NCBI GenBank assembly: GCA_900555785.1
Contig: USMO01000099.1
Coordinates: 1-6,345 of the forward strand
Source of the DNA: an uncultured Eubacteriales bacterium
GTDB lineage: Bacteria > Bacillota > Clostridia > Oscillospirales > CAG-272
DNA length: 6,345 bases
Reading direction: 5' to 3'
The translations under genes were made by a program, and so were the position numbers. The notes under the pieces are model-generated. The model was not told where the DNA came from and ran no database searches. It was given only the letters and a program-made list of their open reading frames with translations. Positions 5,945-6,345 of the stretch are shown in pieces. How positions within the stretch are numbered: the first letter of the stretch is position 1; every line of letters starts with the position of its first letter.

Positions 5945-5972
5945 TTGGGGGAAAAGAGAAATAATTTACAAT
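5945..5972 (+). promoter_or_regulatory. Possible plus-strand promoter toward the membrane protein gene
   Basis: TTGGGG (5945-5950), 16 nt, and TACAAT (5967-5972) could start the transcript of the gene at 6212, divergent from the cyclophilin promoter. The -35 is weak, and a second AT-rich hexamer, TAAAAT (5982-5987), is an alternative -10. Confidence 0.3.
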
Positions 5973-5991
5973 CGGCGCGGGTAAAATAGTG

Positions 5992-6077
5992 GTGGGTGAA
6001 GGATGCGGGGTGCCGCAGGCGACGGATGAGGGCGTCCGGTTTGCAGAATGCATCCGGCTACACACCCCCGCACCCAC
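5992..6077 (+). other. Possible structured leader
   Basis: Nested pairings can be drawn. GTGGGT (5992-5997) pairs with ACCCAC (6072-6077), GCGGGG (6005-6010) with CCCCGC (6066-6071), and CGGATG (6023-6028) with CATCCG (6051-6056). A small alternative hairpin GCGG/CCGC (6005-6008 with 6013-6016) competes with the second pairing. It would sit in the 5' untranslated region of the gene at 6212, just ahead of repeat copy 2. I match it to no riboswitch class; GC-rich sequence can fold by chance. Confidence 0.25.
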
Positions 6078-6095
6078 TAAAAATCACTCCTAATT

Positions 6096-6174
6096 CCCCC
6101 TTATTGCAAGTTCTTGGGGTTCTTAGCCCCTTCTTTCAAGAAGGGGCTAAGCGGGGTTTGGGGCGGCGCCCCAA
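6096..6174 (+). repeat. Hairpin repeat, copy 2
   Basis: This second copy (79 bp) has the same orientation as 5015-5096. The main hairpin is a perfect 12-bp helix: CTTAGCCCCTTC (6122-6133) with GAAGGGGCTAAG (6140-6151), loop TTTCAA. The second hairpin is TTGGGGC, loop GGC, GCCCCAA (6158-6174). Compared with copy 1, the stem core changes from GGGGG/CCCCC to GCCCC/GGGGC, and a C-G pair of the second stem becomes T-A, so pairing is kept while sequence changes. It lies 37 bp before the start codon at 6212, upstream of its ribosome site. An alternative closure CTTGGGG/CCCCAAG (6113-6119 with 6169-6175) is possible here only. Confidence 0.85.
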
Positions 6175-6211
6175 GGTCTGAATCACCCCACGGTCTGAAA
6201 GAGGTACACAC

Positions 6212-6345
6212 ATGGAACGAAAATGGGAAACGCGGGCGGCGATGACCGTTTGCGCGGCGGCAGCAATTGCCGCAGTTGTGCTGGGAATCCGGCTTTTGTG
6301 GGCGGTCTTATTGCCGTTCCTGCTGGCGTGGGGCATCTCCCTCAT
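6212..6345 (+). CDS. Membrane protein N-terminus, YtvI/AI-2E transporter-like (partial)
   Basis: The open frame starts at ATG 6212 and runs off the window end, giving 44 residues. AAAGAGG at 6198-6204, 7 nt before the ATG, supports the start. After a short charged start (MERKWETRAA), residues about 11-26 are hydrophobic and Ala-rich (MTVCAAAAIAAVVLGI). A second hydrophobic stretch LLWAVLLPFLLAWGISL (28-44) resembles the first membrane hairpin of the AI-2E exporter superfamily, where a P-F-L-L/I-A-x segment is typical. The sporulation membrane protein YtvI is a member common in Clostridia. Too little sequence is present to be sure of the family; other polytopic membrane proteins start similarly. 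Repeat copy 2 and a possible structured leader lie upstream. Confidence 0.55.
   Translation, partial: MERKWETRAAMTVCAAAAIAAVVLGIRLLWAVLLPFLLAWGISL

Noticed and set aside
5293..5964. 223-codon open frame on the plus strand
   Set aside because: It is antisense to the clear cyclophilin gene, has no ribosome site or domain, and its length reflects the GC-rich codon pattern of the opposite strand.

Overview
The window looks like chromosomal DNA from a gut-type, moderately GC-rich member of the Clostridia (Firmicutes), probably near the Oscillospiraceae/Ruminococcaceae. The basis is indirect: an Ig-like/HTGG cysteine-motif surface-protein relic, a cytoplasmic GH51 arabinofuranosidase beside an AraC regulator, a membrane-anchored cyclophilin, a YtvI/AI-2E-like membrane protein start, GGAGG-type ribosome sites and sigma-A promoters with 17-bp spacers. 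No rRNA, tRNA, transposase or CRISPR array is visible.

Layout. Positions 1-360 hold a 75-codon 5' fragment of argG on the minus strand, with an intact consensus promoter and an ArgR-like operator. Positions about 509-812 hold a frame-split relic of a surface protein. Positions 813-1421 contain no convincing gene, but do contain a perfect TTGACA-N17-TATAAT promoter followed by a roughly 200-nt segment that folds by eye into a multi-arm junction; this is a candidate structured RNA. Two small convergent genes of unknown function (1422-1919 plus, 1978-2352 minus) share a strong hairpin terminator.

Positions 2546-4069 encode a complete GH51 alpha-L-arabinofuranosidase. It runs tail to tail into an AraC-family regulator (3933-4805 minus), overlapping it by 137 bp. 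The conserved cores of the two proteins meet at about 4015-4020, so each protein has a non-conserved tail read through the other gene's core. The regulator plausibly senses a sugar and controls arabinoside use, but only adjacency supports that.

Positions 5110-5874 (minus) encode a membrane-anchored cyclophilin-type peptidyl-prolyl isomerase with its own promoter and a 15-bp terminator hairpin downstream. Two direct copies of an approximately 80-bp hairpin repeat flank it (5015-5096 and 6096-6174). Both stems differ between the copies by paired, compensating changes. The window ends inside a new plus-strand membrane protein gene (from 6212).

The most interesting items are the candidate structured RNA at about 1080-1300, the covarying hairpin repeat and the core-to-core overlap of the GH51 and AraC genes. 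All structures were found by eye, without folding or database searches.
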